Below are positions 8,800 to 17,522 of a stretch of DNA of 64,000 bases, piece by piece. The notes under the pieces are model-generated. The model ran no database searches. It was given only the letters and a program-made list of their open reading frames with translations, and had not been told where the DNA came from. This DNA comes from an uncultured Planococcus sp. (GTDB lineage Bacteria > Bacillota > Bacilli > Bacillales_A > Planococcaceae): assembly GCA_947493585.1 (NCBI GenBank), contig CANLRI010000001.1:248001-312000 (forward strand), written 5' to 3'. A program made the position numbers and the translations under genes. Numbering within the stretch: the stretch's first letter is position 1; the number at the start of each line of letters is the position of its first letter.

Positions 8800-9010
8800 A
8801 GTAGTGGGAGAAGCGTTCGCTCGTAAACCCTTCTGCTCAATAATGCTGCACATTACTTTAGCAAAGATAAGGTCTCCCGTAGATCGACCTTATCTTTCCA
8901 GTGGAGCAGTGTAAGCGACGAGACGACCGAGACTCCGCAAGCTGCGAAGCGGCTGAGGAGGCTTGGGCGCGAGCCCGCGGAAAGCGAGCGATAAGCTTCG
9001 GAAAATACGA
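8800..9010 (+). repeat. MITE-like dispersed repeat, copy C (full length)
   Basis: This is the 211-bp full copy, against which A and B can be read. Left end AGTAGTGGGAGAAGCG, right end CGGAAAATACG, with an internal AAAGATAAGGTC...GACCTTATCTTT hairpin and a GC-rich second stem (GGGCGCGAGCCC). It abuts the nhaC stop codon (9013-9015). No gene lies in 8496-9012 apart from this repeat and the terminator. Confidence 0.82.
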
Positions 9011-9012
9011 CG

Positions 9013-10482
9013 TTAGGTCAGGACAGAATTGGGTTCGTTGCTGTCGCTGGGTTTTGCTGATTGCCGTGCTTCTTTTTCTTCCAGCGCTTTTAATTCCTGT
9101 TCGGTCAGGAATTCGACTTTCAGCCCGAAGAATGCCATAAAGATGGAGATAATCGGCACGGTATAATTCAGAATCGCGTATGGCGCATAGGCAAAGGTGC
9201 TGACGCCTAGTGTCGCCACGATAAACACACCGCATGTATTCCACGGGATCAAAGGAGAGGTGACGGTTCCACCGTCTTCCAATGCCCGCGATAAGTTTTT
9301 TGAATGCAGTTTTTTGTCTCGATACGCTTTGGCGTACATTCTCCCCGGGAGAAGAATCGATATGTATTGTTCAGAAGCAGTCGCGTTTGTGAAAAAGGCG
9401 GAGACGATCGTCGCTGCGATCAGGCTTCCCGCGGATTTCGCGACTTTAAGGATTTGGTTGACGATGGCTTGCAGCATCCCGACTTGTTCCATGATTCCGC
9501 CGAAGATCATCGCGACAATCGTCAAGGACACCGTGTACATCATCGACTCGATGCCGCCGCGGTTGAATAAATTATCGACCATTTCATTGCCACTCGAAAT
9601 CACGAACCCATCATGAAGCGTATTGACAGCGTCTGCTACACTGCCGCCTTGGATAAACACATAGCATAGCCAGCCGAGCAGCACGCCGATTGTTAAGGCC
9701 GGCAGCGCAGGAACTTTTTTCGCTACCAACACAATGACCGCAAGCGGCACGAGCAAAAGCCACGGAGAAATGACAAAATTGCTTTCCAATGCGGAAAGGA
9801 TGCTATTGATGTTGCCGGTATCAATCGCTGTGCCGGCAAACTGCCTGCCGAGGATAAAGTAAGCGACTAACGCAATGATGAGGCCAGGAATCGTCGTATA
9901 CACCATATGCTTAATATGCGTGAACAAAGGCGTTTCGGTAATTCCGGCCGCCAAATTGGTTGTGTCAGACAGCGGGGACATTTTGTCGCCGAAATAAGCA
10001 CCGGAAATGACAGCGCCGGCTACCATGGCGGCAGGAATCCCCATGCTCACGCCGATGCCCATTCCCGCGACACCGATCGTTCCCATTGTCGACCACGAAC
10101 TGCCGATGGCCAAAGTGACGATTGCGCAGATGATGCAGATGGTCACGAGGAATAGGGAAGGGGTGATGATTTTCAATCCATAATAGATCATCGTGGCCAC
10201 AATCCCGCCGCCGATCCAAGCCCCGATGATCAAACCGACGAGTATGATGATGACAATTGCCGGAAGCGCCATGCGGATGCCTTTATAGGCGCCTTCTTCG
10301 ATGATTTCCCATTTGTATCCGTAACGCCAGCCAATCAAAGCGGCAATGGCCGCACCAATCAATAATGGGATATGCGGGCTGCCGCCAAATTTGATGATCG
10401 TAATTGCCATGATGCTGATCATGACGATGAAGGGAATTAACGCCATAACAAATGGAATTTCTATTTTCTGTTGATTTTTCAT
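9013..10482 (-). CDS. nhaC: NhaC-family Na+/H+ antiporter
   Basis: The 489-aa membrane protein has about 11-12 hydrophobic segments and the family stretch ISGAYFGDKMSPLSDTTNLAAGIT (about residue 180), which carries the conserved SPLSDTTNL residues. Members exchange Na+ for H+ across the cytoplasmic membrane; some relatives are malate-2H+/Na+-lactate antiporters, so the true substrate pair is open. GAGGAG precedes ATG 10482. The gene is single. The repeat copy C begins 3 bases after the stop, and the terminator sits beyond the repeat. Confidence 0.9.
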   Translation of the reverse strand: MKNQQKIEIPFVMALIPFIVMISIMAITIIKFGGSPHIPLLIGAAIAALIGWRYGYKWEIIEEGAYKGIRMALPAIVIIILVGLIIGAWIGGGIVATMIYYGLKIITPSLFLVTICIICAIVTLAIGSSWSTMGTIGVAGMGIGVSMGIPAAMVAGAVISGAYFGDKMSPLSDTTNLAAGITETPLFTHIKHMVYTTIPGLIIALVAYFILGRQFAGTAIDTGNINSILSALESNFVISPWLLLVPLAVIVLVAKKVPALPALTIGVLLGWLCYVFIQGGSVADAVNTLHDGFVISSGNEMVDNLFNRGGIESMMYTVSLTIVAMIFGGIMEQVGMLQAIVNQILKVAKSAGSLIAATIVSAFFTNATASEQYISILLPGRMYAKAYRDKKLHSKNLSRALEDGGTVTSPLIPWNTCGVFIVATLGVSTFAYAPYAILNYTVPIISIFMAFFGLKVEFLTEQELKALEEKEARQSAKPSDSNEPNSVLT

Positions 10483-10669
10483 GGTTCATCTCCTCAATGC
10501 AAGATAATGAAAGCCTTTCCAACTATTTTGCCATGAGCTCCGAAGAGGTGCAAATGATTTTTTCAAAAATTTAAAAATCTAAAATTTTTGCGCAAAATAT
10601 TTTTGCACTATTTTGAAAGTGATTTTTATTTGACGAGTATCCCGTAGCATGGTGATTGTAGGTGATTGA

Positions 10670-10706
10670 AAAAGAGGCCCAGCCCGTTATGAATGGACTG
10701 AGCTTC
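10670..10706 (-). terminator. Terminator after the ABC permease operon
   Basis: On the minus strand GAAGCTCAGTCC pairs (with G-U pairs) with GGGCTGGGCCTC and is followed by TTTTT. Confidence 0.7.
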
Positions 10707-10729
10707 TGTAGTGCGCAAAGGGAACCCGC

Positions 10730-11497
10730 TTACTGTTTGTTCAGATTGATTTTGGCCAGCCAAAGGTTAAACACAATAAACATTCCGCACGACAGGATGC
10801 TGAAATGATTGACCTCGCGACCCGGCAGCAAGTAGTTTTCTGCGACGTTCAAGACTCCGCCTGGTGACAATTGAAACGCCAGTTGGTTAAAGCCTTTAAT
10901 CAAGATAAAGAAAATGGAGGCGGCAATGGTCGCGACCGCAATCAGGATTGGCCCCTTGATGAATGTGCTGATCAAGATCGCTAGGCTAATAACGTAGAGA
11001 ATCCACAAACTGTACATCAAAAGGAACAACGAGAAATCGGAAAAAGAGAACGAACCGAATAAGAAAATGGTATAGCCGTAGGAAACGACGGCTCCAATGG
11101 CAATGGCGAACATGCTGATGAGCCAGTGGCCAGCAAGCTTTGACATCAGGTAAGATTGCAGCGAAACCGGGCGGGTCAAGATAAAGTCCTGCATGCCGCT
11201 ATTACGGTCGGAGGCAATGAGCCCCATGAAACTGATGATTAAAATGATGAGCCCGATTTGGTTAAATTGGCCGGAAATGGTCGACAGCAAAACTTCTCCG
11301 GAACTCGGCACCGGCCGGTTCGGGTCGATCGTGATGCCGTCTGCACCGCCTACGTTTTCGAGGATTACGTCCATATAGTTATGGACCAAAGGCTGGGTGA
11401 CGCCCAAGATGACGAAAAACAAGGTCAGCCAAATGAACTTGTATTCTTTTGCGGCTTCGGCCAGCTCTGTACGGGTGAGTGTATAAAAGTTGGTCAT
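10730..11497 (-). CDS. ABC-2 type transporter permease (YxlG-like)
   Basis: The 255-aa protein has six predicted membrane segments and begins with a cytoplasmic NFYTLTRTELAEAAKEYKF segment, as in ABC-2 permeases. The stretch ASDRNSGMQDFILTRPVSLQSYLMSKLAGHW is typical of the cytoplasmic loop. Its ATG overlaps the stop of the ATPase gene (ATGA), so the two are translationally coupled. With the ATPase and PLD-N membrane protein upstream, the order matches the Bacillus yxlE-yxlF-yxlG genes. The substrate is unknown. With the ATPase gene frameshifted, the transporter may not work. Confidence 0.85.
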   Translation of the reverse strand: MTNFYTLTRTELAEAAKEYKFIWLTLFFVILGVTQPLVHNYMDVILENVGGADGITIDPNRPVPSSGEVLLSTISGQFNQIGLIILIISFMGLIASDRNSGMQDFILTRPVSLQSYLMSKLAGHWLISMFAIAIGAVVSYGYTIFLFGSFSFSDFSLFLLMYSLWILYVISLAILISTFIKGPILIAVATIAASIFFILIKGFNQLAFQLSPGGVLNVAENYLLPGREVNHFSILSCGMFIVFNLWLAKINLNKQ

Positions 11498-12383
11498 GTG
11501 TCCGACACCATCTCCAGGAAAATTTCCTCGATTCCTTTTTCATAAAACTCGATGGACTTGACATCCAGCTCTTGTGCATCCATGTCATTAACGACTTTTT
11601 TCAAATCAAGTTGTTCAGTCCCTGTCAAAAGGAAAGCGGAGGGTGACAGGCGTTCAATATGTGCCACGCCATCACCGGCCCCAATACCGCTTGCTGGTGG
11701 AGTCTTCGCTGTCTTCACCAAGATCTGTTTGCGGTCGGCCTGTTGAAGTTGGCTGTCGATGGTTCCCGCAATCACGCCATCTTTGATCACGATGTAGCGG
11801 TCGCAAAATTCGCTGGCATCGTCCAGGATATGTGTGGAAATGATGATCGTCGTTCGTTTCTTCAAGCGGGCGATCAATTTTTTCACTTCGTTCCGGCCGA
11901 TCGGATCGAGTGCGAGACCGGTTCATCCAAAATCAACAATTGCGGCTCGTGCAAAATGGCTTGTGCGATTCCGAGCCGCTGCTTCATCCCGCCGGATAAT
12001 TGTTCCACTTTATAGCTTTCTTTACCCTTCAGCCCAACTTCCTCCAACACCGCAGGGATAGCCTCCTGTAAAACTGCCGCATCCAGGCCGGACAGTTTTC
12101 CGAAGAAACGAAGCGATTCCGCGCAGCTCATCCACGGCTTGAAGTCTGTATGTTGGGACAAATAGCCAATATCTTGTTTGTGCTGGGCAATAGGCTTGGA
12201 ATGGAAGGTGATGTTCCCTTGTTCATAGTGCAAAACGCCAGTCATGCATTTAATAAGTGTCGTTTTGCCGGCACCATTTGGCCCCAGTAAGCCGACGCAT
12301 TCCCCCTGTGCAACCGTAAAAGAGACATCGCTCAAGATTTTTCGTTTTTTGATCGTCTTATGAAGCTTCTCGACTGTAATCAT
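11494..12383 (-). pseudogene. ABC transporter ATP-binding protein (YxlF-like), one-base frameshift
   Basis: From ATG 12383 (AAGGAAGG site upstream) the frame holds Walker A GPNGAGKTT (residues 34-42), the Q-loop, signature LSGGM and Walker B LLILDEP. Just after Walker B, near 11913, it shifts and stops at 11883. The remaining frame (ISTHILDDASEFCDR H-loop and C-terminal domain) continues from 11886 to 11494. Inserting one G so that TCGCA becomes TCGGCA restores DEPVSALDPIGRNEV, the expected sequence. Either the gene has a recent one-base deletion or this is a sequencing error. Its start overlaps the PLD-N gene and its stop overlaps the permease start. Confidence 0.9.
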
Positions 12384-12609
12384 GGCGAATGACCTTCCTT
12401 CCGATGACCAGATACAAGATCGGCCCCAATGATTGGAACAATAAGATGGCGGCGAGCCAAGCATACGGTGCCGCAATCCGGTCTTTCCGCTTAAACCAGT
12501 CGTACAGCGCGACGCCAATGAGCAATAAGTTGAAAACGATAATGGGCAAGGCGAATGGAAGAATCCGGCCCCAATCAATTTCCAGTAAAGCAGGAATATC
12601 AGTATTCAT
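12358..12609 (-). CDS. PLD N-terminal-like small membrane protein (YxlE-like)
   Basis: The 83-aa protein has three hydrophobic stretches. The first two (LPFALPIIVFNLLLIGVALYDW and APYAWLAAILLFQSLGPILYLVIG) have the NW-type PLDc_N pattern with the basic end GRKVIRHD. Such proteins resemble the membrane anchor of cardiolipin synthases. ATG 12609 is preferred to GTG 12618 because GGGTGA lies 6 bases before it. The gene's 3' end overlaps the ATPase start by 26 bases. It heads the three-gene operon whose 5' region contains the palindrome at 12625-12650. Confidence 0.8.
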   Translation of the reverse strand: MNTDIPALLEIDWGRILPFALPIIVFNLLLIGVALYDWFKRKDRIAAPYAWLAAILLFQSLGPILYLVIGRKVIRHDYSREAS

Positions 12610-12624
12610 ATTTATCACCCTTTA

Positions 12625-12650
12625 TATTATCATTATCAATAATGATAATA
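12625..12650. promoter_or_regulatory. 26-bp near-perfect palindrome, likely operator
   Basis: Arms TATTATCATTAT and ATAATGATAATA are fully complementary (12 of 12) around a 2-base centre. The site is 15 bases upstream of the ABC operon's first ATG and faces the divergent winged-helix regulator gene. It resembles a Fur-type GATAAT array but could equally be the target of the adjacent regulator. Confidence 0.6.
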
Positions 12651-12788
12651 GAAACGTCAACTACTTTATGCATGCCCAACTTTTTCAGTGTGTACATACT
12701 CCTGGATAAGCATTTGACGGAAGTTGGTAAAACACCTGAAAGAATATATAATAGCTAATTAAGCGCACTCAAAAAGGAGACATTGCAC

Positions 12789-13307
12789 ATGGAATTTGAT
12801 TTATTTAAAAACCAGGTCAGGTTTAAAATAGCTTTGGAATTGATCGATGTTGAAGAGGGATTATCGATTTTGCAGCTGAATAAACTATTGAAAGAAGTGT
12901 CGCAAGCTACTTTGTACAGACACGTGAATTCCATGGTGGAGGATGATTTGCTGAAAGTCGTGGGCATCAACCGCAGCGGGAAAGTGGAAGAAAAACTCTA
13001 TGCACTGAACACGCAAGCTTATAAAGTGAGCCAGGAAGACTGGCAGTCGGCTACTTATAGTGAGAGAATCCGGTTCATCACGTACTATTTCATGTACATT
13101 CTGCAAAACTATAAAAATTACCATGAGCGCAGCGTGGAAGAGCAGTCCCAGGATCAATCGACATTTTCTTTAGTGAAGCTGAATTTAACAGAGGAGACAT
13201 TTAATGATTTTCAATCAGAGCTTGGTTCATTAATGGAGAAATATTATAATGCGCAGGAGCGGGAACAAGGAACTGAACGAGCTGTTTCGTTGGTGATTAT
13301 TCCATAA
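12789..13307 (+). CDS. Winged-helix transcriptional regulator (ArsR/HTH_20-like)
   Basis: The 172-aa protein has an N-terminal winged helix (VRFKIALELID, LSILQLNKLLKEVSQATLYRHVNSMVEDDLLKVVG) and a helical C-terminal half (YSERIRFITYYFMYILQNYKNYHE) likely to dimerise. ATG 12789 is chosen, with AAGGAG 9 bases upstream; an in-frame TTG at 12783 is possible. Its divergent position next to the yxlEFG-like operon, with a long palindrome between, suggests that it represses that operon. No metal-binding Cys cluster is visible. Confidence 0.8.
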   Translation: MEFDLFKNQVRFKIALELIDVEEGLSILQLNKLLKEVSQATLYRHVNSMVEDDLLKVVGINRSGKVEEKLYALNTQAYKVSQEDWQSATYSERIRFITYYFMYILQNYKNYHERSVEEQSQDQSTFSLVKLNLTEETFNDFQSELGSLMEKYYNAQEREQGTERAVSLVIIP

Positions 13308-13327
13308 TCCGATAATAATATAAACGT

Positions 13328-13366
13328 AATAAAGCACAGCTGAATGGGATCAGCTGTGCTTTATTT
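13328..13366. terminator. Bidirectional terminator between the regulator and neutral protease genes
   Basis: AATAAAGCACAGCTG pairs with CAGCTGTGCTTTATT around GAATGGGAT. It serves converging genes. Confidence 0.88.
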
Positions 13367-13435
13367 ATTGATAAGGCAGTGATGCGCAAACGAAAGCTGC
13401 GCTTATAGGTGTGTTATGTTGCTTTGGCCGATCGA

Positions 13436-15094
13436 TCAGTTAACCCCGACAGCCGAGAATGCTGCTACAACACTTGCGACTTCAGCGCTCGATGCCCCGT
13501 ACAGGTCCGTTGCCGCTTGGATGGTGGAAACGCGGAAATGGCTGTAGTTGGAGTTCGGCGTCAAGTATTGTGTGAGTGTGTGGTAGTAGATATCGCCCGC
13601 TTTGTCGTTGCCGATGCCAGCGACCGTCACGCCGTAATGCGTGCCGCTATTGGCGAGCAGGAACGCCGCTTTGTTGCTGATGCCGGAGTTGATATGGACG
13701 CCGCCGTAATCACCGGTGCCGGTATAGCGTTTCGAATAATGGTCCGGGTCTCCGCTCAAAGTCGGGTCTTCCATCGAGCGCAGTGCATCGCCTGCAACGT
13801 TCGGCGTATAGATGTCTTCGCCTACTTGCCAGTCGGGCTTGTTATTGAAATGGTATTCGACAAGCGTTCCGAAAATATCGGACATCGATTCGTTGATCGC
13901 GCCGGATTCATTTTGGTAGATCAAGTCAGCCGTCGTATCGGTCACGGCGTGCGTCAATTCATGGGCAATAACGTCAAGTGCCCCGGACAGCGGCACGAAG
14001 GTAGTGCCATCACCGTCGCCGTAGACCATTTGGGAACCGCTCCAGAACGCGTTGTTATAGCTGCGGCCGTAATGGACGGTAGAAATCAGCTCAGCGCCGT
14101 TGTCGTCGTAGCTATTGCGGCTATGGACGTCCTGGAAGTAATCGTAGGTCTGGCCAGCATAAGTATGGGCATCGACTGCAGCCCCGTCATAAGCGGCGTT
14201 GTAGACATTATCGCTATCAAGCCACAAAGTGCCCGGCGTGCGTGTGCGGTTTTTCGCATCGTACGTGAAAATGCCGCTGCCGCGCGTGCGGTCGACCAGG
14301 TAAGAGCCGTTGCTGTTGACTAAAGTATTGAACGATTTCGTATCGCCCAACACGCCTTTGCCGCTCGCTGTCGAATCTTCACCCGTCAAACTCGCACCGC
14401 CGCTGGAAGGTTTCGCCTCATGGATCTGGTTATAGGAATCGAGGATGTCACCCGTTTTGGCGTCCACGAAGTATTGATAATTACCCGGTTCCGGATAGAG
14501 GAACTCGAATTCAGCGCTGTAGGCAAAATGCGCTTGCCCGTCTTTGGAATAGATGACCAACTCCGGTGTCACTTCGGCTTCAAGCTCGGGTGAACTGCCA
14601 ATTTTTTCTTTCAAGTCGGCCGCGGCTTTTTCGACTGCCGCACCGGCTTTCAAAGTTGCGCCTTTCTTCAAGGATTTCTTATCGTATAATTCCGGCGCTA
14701 AATTCCCGGAGATGGAAGTGAGCACGCCGTCTTGGTCGACGTGGGCATTAATTACGGAACCGAAAACAGGCACGCCCTTGAATTTCTGCTGGAGCTTCAC
14801 TTTGGTGAAGCCGAGATCGTCTGTTTCCTGGCTGATGACTTTGAAGCTGGAAAGGTCTTTTTTATCGATTTTATATGTGTCTTCGTTTTCTTCCAAATAT
14901 GTAAAGACAATTTCTTTTGCATCTTTATCGGATGGTTCAGTCAATGCTCCGGAAATGAAATCAGGTGTCTGGGTGTCTTTATTGACATGGACTTTTTCTG
15001 TTGCCTGTTTAGATAGGGTATCGGCGGAAACCGCTGTTGCGGATAATGCGAGTGATGCTGCCAAACTTAAAGTCAGTAATTTCTTTTTGCTCAT
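13436..15094 (-). CDS. npr: Neutral metalloprotease (bacillolysin/thermolysin family M4)
   Basis: The 552-aa secreted preproprotein has a signal peptide (1-24, ending AVSA), an FTP propeptide domain (about 55-105), a PepSY domain (about 110-225) and a mature M4 peptidase from about 235. Zinc ligands and catalytic residues are visible: H378 and H382 in HELTH with E379, E402 in NESMSD, and H467 in GGVHINSG. It cleaves extracellular proteins, preferring hydrophobic residues at P1'. Length and domain order are normal for NprE/NprB-type enzymes. ATG 15094 has AAGGAG 8 bases upstream. It is a single gene with a bidirectional terminator downstream. Confidence 0.96.
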   Translation of the reverse strand: MSKKKLLTLSLAASLALSATAVSADTLSKQATEKVHVNKDTQTPDFISGALTEPSDKDAKEIVFTYLEENEDTYKIDKKDLSSFKVISQETDDLGFTKVKLQQKFKGVPVFGSVINAHVDQDGVLTSISGNLAPELYDKKSLKKGATLKAGAAVEKAAADLKEKIGSSPELEAEVTPELVIYSKDGQAHFAYSAEFEFLYPEPGNYQYFVDAKTGDILDSYNQIHEAKPSSGGASLTGEDSTASGKGVLGDTKSFNTLVNSNGSYLVDRTRGSGIFTYDAKNRTRTPGTLWLDSDNVYNAAYDGAAVDAHTYAGQTYDYFQDVHSRNSYDDNGAELISTVHYGRSYNNAFWSGSQMVYGDGDGTTFVPLSGALDVIAHELTHAVTDTTADLIYQNESGAINESMSDIFGTLVEYHFNNKPDWQVGEDIYTPNVAGDALRSMEDPTLSGDPDHYSKRYTGTGDYGGVHINSGISNKAAFLLANSGTHYGVTVAGIGNDKAGDIYYHTLTQYLTPNSNYSHFRVSTIQAATDLYGASSAEVASVVAAFSAVGVN

Positions 15095-15504
15095 CAAAAG
15101 TCACTCCTTCTCGTCTTACCGGTGTTGCAACTCGGTAAAAACATCATAGCTATTTAATTATTCTGAATATATAGGTTGGAGTATGTGTTTTGATGAACCT
15201 CCAGAACTGATGATTGCCCCTCTGACAAAACGCTAAAGAAATTCTTTTGCATATTTTATAGGCCAATCGGATTTAGCAGTGGAGCCATTTCTCTATGTAG
15301 AAAAGACGCTGGCGATCCTAACGGTCAATAATTCTCAAAAAGCGGTTTATTGAAACAATACATCAGTGCTTAGCTAAAAGGTGAAATCGGGGAATTAACG
15401 AAGGTTCATGCTGCATTCCTCGAGATGCTATACTGAATGAAACAGCTCGGCTTGTGTGCCAGAGCAAAAGAAACATCCATTTACAGGGGAAGAGGAGTGG
15501 CAAT
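15095..15504. other. Intergenic region between npr and msrA
   Basis: The 410 bases hold the divergent upstream regions of npr (minus) and msrA (plus). For msrA a possible sigma-A promoter is TTCATG (15405) and TATACT (15429) with an 18-base spacer. No convincing npr promoter, repeat or RNA gene was seen. Confidence 0.4.
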
Positions 15505-15975
15505 ATGGAGATTATCTATTTTGCAGGCGGATGCTTATGGGGCGTGCAGGCGTTCATCAAAACCTTGCGGGGTGTCGAGTCGACCGAAGCGGGGCGGGCA
15601 AACGGCAGGACGCAATCGCTAGAAGGCGATTACGACGGCTACGCGGAATGCGTCAAAACCACGTTCGATCCTTCGCGCGTGTCGGTCCAACAACTGATGG
15701 AGTATTTCTTTGAAATCATCGATCCCTATAGCGTCAATAAACAAGGCGAGGATGTCGGCGAAAAATACAGGACCGGCGTCTATAGCGAAAGCTCTGAGCA
15801 TTTAACGGCGGCGAAAGCGTTCATTAGTGAACGAGCAGATGCGGCCCGCGTTGCAGTGGAAGTGTTGCCGCTCGAAAATTACATAGCGAGCGCAGCAGAG
15901 CATCAGGACCGTTTGGACAGGTGCCCGGATGATTATTGCCATATCCCAACAGCGTTATTGTCCAAGTATGCGTAA
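15505..15975 (+). CDS. msrA: Peptide methionine sulfoxide reductase A
   Basis: The 156-aa protein has the N-terminal active-site motif FAGGCLWG with catalytic Cys10, the family GxYDGYxE-like stretch EGDYDGYAECVKTTFDP and FFEIIDPYSVNKQGEDVGEKYRTGVY, then the late EHQDRLDR motif. It reduces S-methionine sulfoxide in proteins using thioredoxin. The motif is GCLWG where many relatives have GCFW. The protein has an extra Cys in DDYCHIP near the C-terminus that may be a resolving Cys. ATG 15505 has GAGGAG close upstream; the longer frame from 15454 has no ribosome site. A channel-like gene follows 21 bases later. Confidence 0.92.
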   Translation: MEIIYFAGGCLWGVQAFIKTLRGVESTEAGRANGRTQSLEGDYDGYAECVKTTFDPSRVSVQQLMEYFFEIIDPYSVNKQGEDVGEKYRTGVYSESSEHLTAAKAFISERADAARVAVEVLPLENYIASAAEHQDRLDRCPDDYCHIPTALLSKYA

Positions 15976-15996
15976 AGAAAAGAGCGTGATGACCCG

Positions 15997-16389
15997 TTGA
16001 TTTCACTTATACTGACCTTGAAACGTTTGCTGTCGGCCATTTACCGCATCGGCAAAGAGCCCTTGTTCAGGACTTTGCTGCTGACTTTGGCGTTCATCGT
16101 GCTGTCGGGGACTTTGTTCTATTATCAAATAGAAGGCTGGGCTTTTTTTGACGCCTTTTATTTCGCCTTCGTCAGTTTGATTCCGACCGGTATTGAGACG
16201 GGCCTTGCGCCGACCGGCAATTTAAGCAAAGCTTTCACGATGATTTATTTGGCTGTCGGCGTCGGCGTTATGGTCATGGTATTGATGAGGCTCGCGTATG
16301 CGGTAGTGAAACTCGAACGGCCCGAGCAATTGGACGTGAAGGCAAACCAAGCAAAGTCTACACCGAAACAAAAAACTAAACAGAGATAG
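15997..16389 (+). CDS. Two-segment ion-channel-like membrane protein with altered selectivity filter
   Basis: The 130-aa protein has two hydrophobic segments (about 24-42 and 81-104) around a pore-loop-like stretch, as in small Ion_trans_2 potassium channels. The filter region reads SLIPTGIETGLAPTG (60-74), where a K+ channel would have TLTTVGYGD-IAP, so GYG is replaced by GIE. The C-terminus is basic and has no RCK domain. It is probably co-transcribed with msrA (21-base gap). A TTG start is assumed because no in-frame ATG precedes the first segment. It may not conduct K+, or may conduct a different ion. Confidence 0.65.
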   Translation: MISLILTLKRLLSAIYRIGKEPLFRTLLLTLAFIVLSGTLFYYQIEGWAFFDAFYFAFVSLIPTGIETGLAPTGNLSKAFTMIYLAVGVGVMVMVLMRLAYAVVKLERPEQLDVKANQAKSTPKQKTKQR

Positions 16390-16390
16390 G

Positions 16391-16445
16391 AAAAAACCCC
16401 GAACGGGCTGCTGTTAAAAGCAGTTGCCGTTCGGGGTTCTTTTTG
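16391..16445. terminator. Bidirectional terminator between the channel-like gene and the SDR gene
   Basis: AACCCCGAACGG pairs with CCGTTCGGGGTT; A and T runs flank it. It lies between converging genes. Confidence 0.88.
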
Positions 16446-16450
16446 TAACC

Positions 16451-17281
16451 TTATTGTTCTTTTGTGGTCGTTTTTTTCCAGCTGTCATCCATGACCATTT
16501 TGCCTGGCCATGTGTAAGCGGTAAGCCCGCCGTCGACAACGAGGTCTTGGCCCGTCAAATAAGAGCTATCGCTCGAGACAAGGAATAACACCGTCGTAGC
16601 GATTTCTTTCGGTAAGCCGAGGCGCCCTAAAGGAGCGAGCCATCTATTGCTTTCTCTGAATTCGCGCCCCGCTTCTTCTTCTTTCGATCCAGCAAGTTCA
16701 TCGATTAGCGGCGTTTCGATTGTGCCAGGAGATACGGAGTTGGCACGGATGCCGTTTCTTCCGTATTCGATAGCGATCGATTTCGTGAAGTTGATGATGC
16801 CGCCTTTTGCTGCATTGTAGCCCGAACGATCCAAGTCGGCAAAGCTGCCGGACATGGAAGCGTTGTTGACGATCGCCCCGCCATTGTCCATCATGAGCGG
16901 AATGAAATATTTGCTCATCAAGAACGTGCCACGCAAGTCAGTAGCCGTGATCTCATCGAACAAATCGACCGGATACTCATGGACTTTGCCGCCTTCCTGG
17001 TCGATGCCGGCGTTATTGAACAACGCATATACCGTTCCGTATTGTTCTTTTACTTGATTGGCGAAAGAAGTAACGTCCTCTTCCTTGGCGATGTTCACTT
17101 GGAAGCTTTTCGCCGTGCCGCCGTTTTCATTGATTTTCGCGACCGTTTCCTGCAAGGCCTCTTCTTTAATATCCGCAAGCAGTACGATGGCACCTTCTTG
17201 TGCAAACAGTTCTGCCGTCGCTTTCCCGATACCTGTTGCCGCACCTGTAACGACAGTCACTTTATCTTGTAATTTACCCAT
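16451..17281 (-). CDS. SDR-family oxidoreductase (3-oxoacyl-ACP reductase/glucose dehydrogenase-like)
   Basis: The 276-aa classical SDR has TGAATGIG near residue 12, NNAGI near 88, an S in NNASMSGSF and YNAAKGG as YxxxK, followed by the GIRANSVSPGTIETP and LTGQDLVVDGG motifs at the end. The C-terminus is extended by about 20 residues beyond the usual GG(Y/F) end. The enzyme should use NAD(P)H on an alcohol or ketone; its substrate is not evident. The gene is single, with a terminator beyond its stop and a 240-base upstream gap. Confidence 0.9.
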   Translation of the reverse strand: MGKLQDKVTVVTGAATGIGKATAELFAQEGAIVLLADIKEEALQETVAKINENGGTAKSFQVNIAKEEDVTSFANQVKEQYGTVYALFNNAGIDQEGGKVHEYPVDLFDEITATDLRGTFLMSKYFIPLMMDNGGAIVNNASMSGSFADLDRSGYNAAKGGIINFTKSIAIEYGRNGIRANSVSPGTIETPLIDELAGSKEEEAGREFRESNRWLAPLGRLGLPKEIATTVLFLVSSDSSYLTGQDLVVDGGLTAYTWPGKMVMDDSWKKTTTKEQ

Positions 17282-17522
17282 GTCCTATTCCTCCTCTATA
17301 TAGTATGTTCTTGAAAATCCATGGATCAAACCGGTCGACGTCTTTTTCTAGAATCTTCCTTTTGAATGATCGATACCTTACCTTAACTACCACCTTAGAT
17401 GTTTGCTAAACCGGCTTTTTCGATGTAACCACTTAACCGATCGAAACTTTTTTATAAATTGTGATCTAAATTCAAACCCACTCCGTTGAGCTTATAAGAA
17501 AACAAAACAGAGGAGTGGTTAG

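Noticed and set aside
13409..14323. 304-codon open frame on the plus strand opposite the neutral protease gene
   Set aside because: It mirrors the codon pattern of the protease gene, has no ribosome site and no recognisable domain. The protease on the other strand has full catalytic motifs.
17282..17450. Shared AGGTGGTAG motif upstream of the SDR genes at 16451 and 35395, as a sigma-B promoter
   Set aside because: Neither copy has both a GTTT box and GGGTAT at the right spacing. The similarity is short.
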